Positions 5,655 to 6,209 of a stretch of 6,209 nucleotides of DNA are shown here, one piece after another (the stretch's first letter is position 1; every line of letters begins with the position of its first letter). The notes under the pieces are model-generated. The model ran no database searches, was not told the origin of the DNA, and was given only the letters and a program-made list of their open reading frames with translations. The translations under genes were made by a program, and so were the position numbers. Origin of the DNA: an uncultured Nitrospina sp. (lineage in GTDB: Bacteria; Nitrospinota; Nitrospinia; Nitrospinales; VA-1); the NCBI GenBank assembly GCA_950072225.1, contig CATMOP010000127.1, positions 1-6,209 on the forward strand, written 5' to 3'.

Positions 5655-5873
5655 CCCCGTTAGAGGGCGGAAGGGAATTTCTTTGGCAAGGGCTTTGATC
5701 AACTGGCGGGTATCCTCCAGGTAATCGGGAGAGATCATGAGTTCAATGATTCCTCGGGAAGGGTCCAGCGTTCGCACTACCGCCAGGTTTTCGTATCCTT
5801 CAAAAATGCTGACAATGTATGCGATGTCTTTTTTATCGACTTCAATCTGCCATTGAATGGAATCAGTATGCAT
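5625..5873 (-). CDS. DUF4911 domain-containing protein
   Basis: This 82-residue protein matches what I recall of the DUF4911 family: an N-terminal strand (IQWQIEVDKKDIAYI), then FEGYENLAVVRTLDP (residues about 24-38), a further strand IIELMIS, and a helix DYLEDTRQLIKALAKEI. It is soluble, without signal peptide or membrane segment. The function of the family is not known to me; the compact alpha/beta pattern suggests a small ligand- or RNA-binding module, which is speculative. The ATG at 5871-5873 has a good AGGAG/AAAGG ribosome site just upstream. It lies 91 bp downstream of mnmG in the same orientation and is plausibly cotranscribed, despite a repeat in the gap. The last 15 or so residues (PFRPLTGEEMSNKAAP) are encoded by repeat-like, hairpin-bearing DNA and are probably not part of the conserved fold. 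Confidence 0.8.
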   Translation of the reverse strand: MHTDSIQWQIEVDKKDIAYIVSIFEGYENLAVVRTLDPSRGIIELMISPDYLEDTRQLIKALAKEIPFRPLTGEEMSNKAAP

Positions 5874-5890
5874 TTAACCTTTCTCCTGCC

Positions 5891-5943
5891 CACTACCGGG
5901 GAGTAGTGCAAGAGCCTGCTAAGCCAAGACAAGACAACTCGTT
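5891..5943 (-). repeat. Intergenic repeat family, degenerate copy E, with hairpin
   Basis: On the minus strand this copy reads AACGAGTTGTC (outer end 5943), then TTAGCAGG and TTGCACTAC, reaching CTCCCC at the same spacing as the CCCC block in copy A. It closes with a perfect hairpin CACTAC-CGGGGA-GTAGTG (5891-5908). The core is GAG-TT with AAC in place of GCC, so this is the weakest full-length copy. It occupies most of the mnmG-DUF4911 gap, and its hairpin sits just before the DUF4911 ribosome site. Confidence 0.4.
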
Positions 5944-5964
5944 GCCTGCAAAATAAAGCTATTG

Positions 5965-6209
5965 CTAGTTACCACCTGCGGTCCGCCGGCCGGACTTCTC
6001 TATGAGAAGCATAATCAGGCTGATTGCTGATGGCGTGATTCCCGAAATACGTCCGGCCTGCCCCAATGTGACCGGGCGAATTTCTTCAAGCTTCTGGACC
6101 ACTTCGTGGGAGAGTCCGGGAATTCCCTGATATTGAAACTCATCAGGTATGCGGTAGCTCTCCAATTTCTTCTGACGGGCTACCATCTGATTTTGTCGGG
6201 TGAGGAATC
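5965..6209 (-). CDS. mnmG: tRNA uridine-5-carboxymethylaminomethyl modification enzyme MnmG, C-terminal part (partial)
   Basis: Only the last 80 or so residues are in the window; the frame remains open through the right edge (FLTRQNQ before the methionine at 6184-6186), so that methionine is internal and not the start. MnmG (GidA) is an FAD enzyme that works with MnmE to place the carboxymethylaminomethyl group on uridine 34 of certain tRNAs. The visible part is its conserved C-terminal helical domain, which contacts MnmE and tRNA: VARQKKLESYRIPDEFQYQG, IPGLSHEVVQKLEEI and RPVTLGQAGRISGITP followed by AISLIMLLIEK. The stop is TAG (5965-5967). The FAD-binding domains lie outside the window. 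DUF4911 follows downstream on the same strand. Confidence 0.95.
   Translation of the reverse strand, partial: FLTRQNQMVARQKKLESYRIPDEFQYQGIPGLSHEVVQKLEEIRPVTLGQAGRISGITPSAISLIMLLIEKSGRRTAGGN

Noticed and set aside
5500..5724. A 74-codon plus-strand frame
   Set aside because: It crosses repeat copy B and the antisense of the DUF4911 gene, with no motif or plausible start.

Overview
The window looks like chromosomal DNA of a Gram-negative bacterium. Two encoded proteins carry lipobox signal peptides, one protein is a GspA/ExeA-type ATPase with a periplasmic peptidoglycan-binding tail, and the mnmG, DUF4911 and apt genes are ordinary housekeeping types. The gene content and style (J-like/GspA fusion, FG-GAP lipoprotein, DUF4911 beside mnmG) would suit Nitrospinota or a deltaproteobacterial-grade lineage. 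That placement is an inference from general resemblance, not something the sequence proves.

Layout, left to right. (1) 47-2167, minus: a large GspA/ExeA-family AAA ATPase with a degenerate DnaJ-like N-terminus, one membrane segment and a C-terminal peptidoglycan-binding domain. (2) 2168-2625: intergenic. The left part is AT-rich with a candidate promoter for the ATPase gene; the right part (2471-2611) reads like the decayed 3' end of a plus-strand gene. (3) 2626-3774, minus: a lipoprotein predicted to fold as a seven-bladed FG-GAP/VCBS beta-propeller, starting at GTG. (4) 3775-4042: a divergent intergenic region with a repeat copy and a candidate promoter. (5) 4043-4750, plus: a LysM + M23 (LytM-type) lipoprotein peptidase. 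(6) 4826-5347, plus: apt, adenine phosphoribosyltransferase. (7) 5348-5624: a convergent intergenic region with a GC-rich, strongly foldable block followed by two facing copies of a repeat. (8) 5625-5873, minus: a small DUF4911 protein. (9) 5965-6209, minus: the C-terminal end of mnmG (gidA), which runs off the right edge.

Functionally, the ATPase and the M23 lipoprotein both act at or near the peptidoglycan: the first is probably an energised envelope-assembly factor, the second a wall hydrolase. The propeller lipoprotein is another envelope protein of unknown ligand. Apt (purine salvage) and MnmG (tRNA wobble-uridine modification) are unrelated cytoplasmic enzymes.

The most unusual signal is not a gene. 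A family of short, diverged repeats (about 50-70 bp, core GCCGAG-N-TAA followed about 43-45 bases later by a CCCC/GGGG hairpin) appears up to five times, essentially only between genes. One copy seems to have altered the 3' end of the DUF4911 gene. I see no CRISPR array, tRNA, rRNA, transposase or phage gene.
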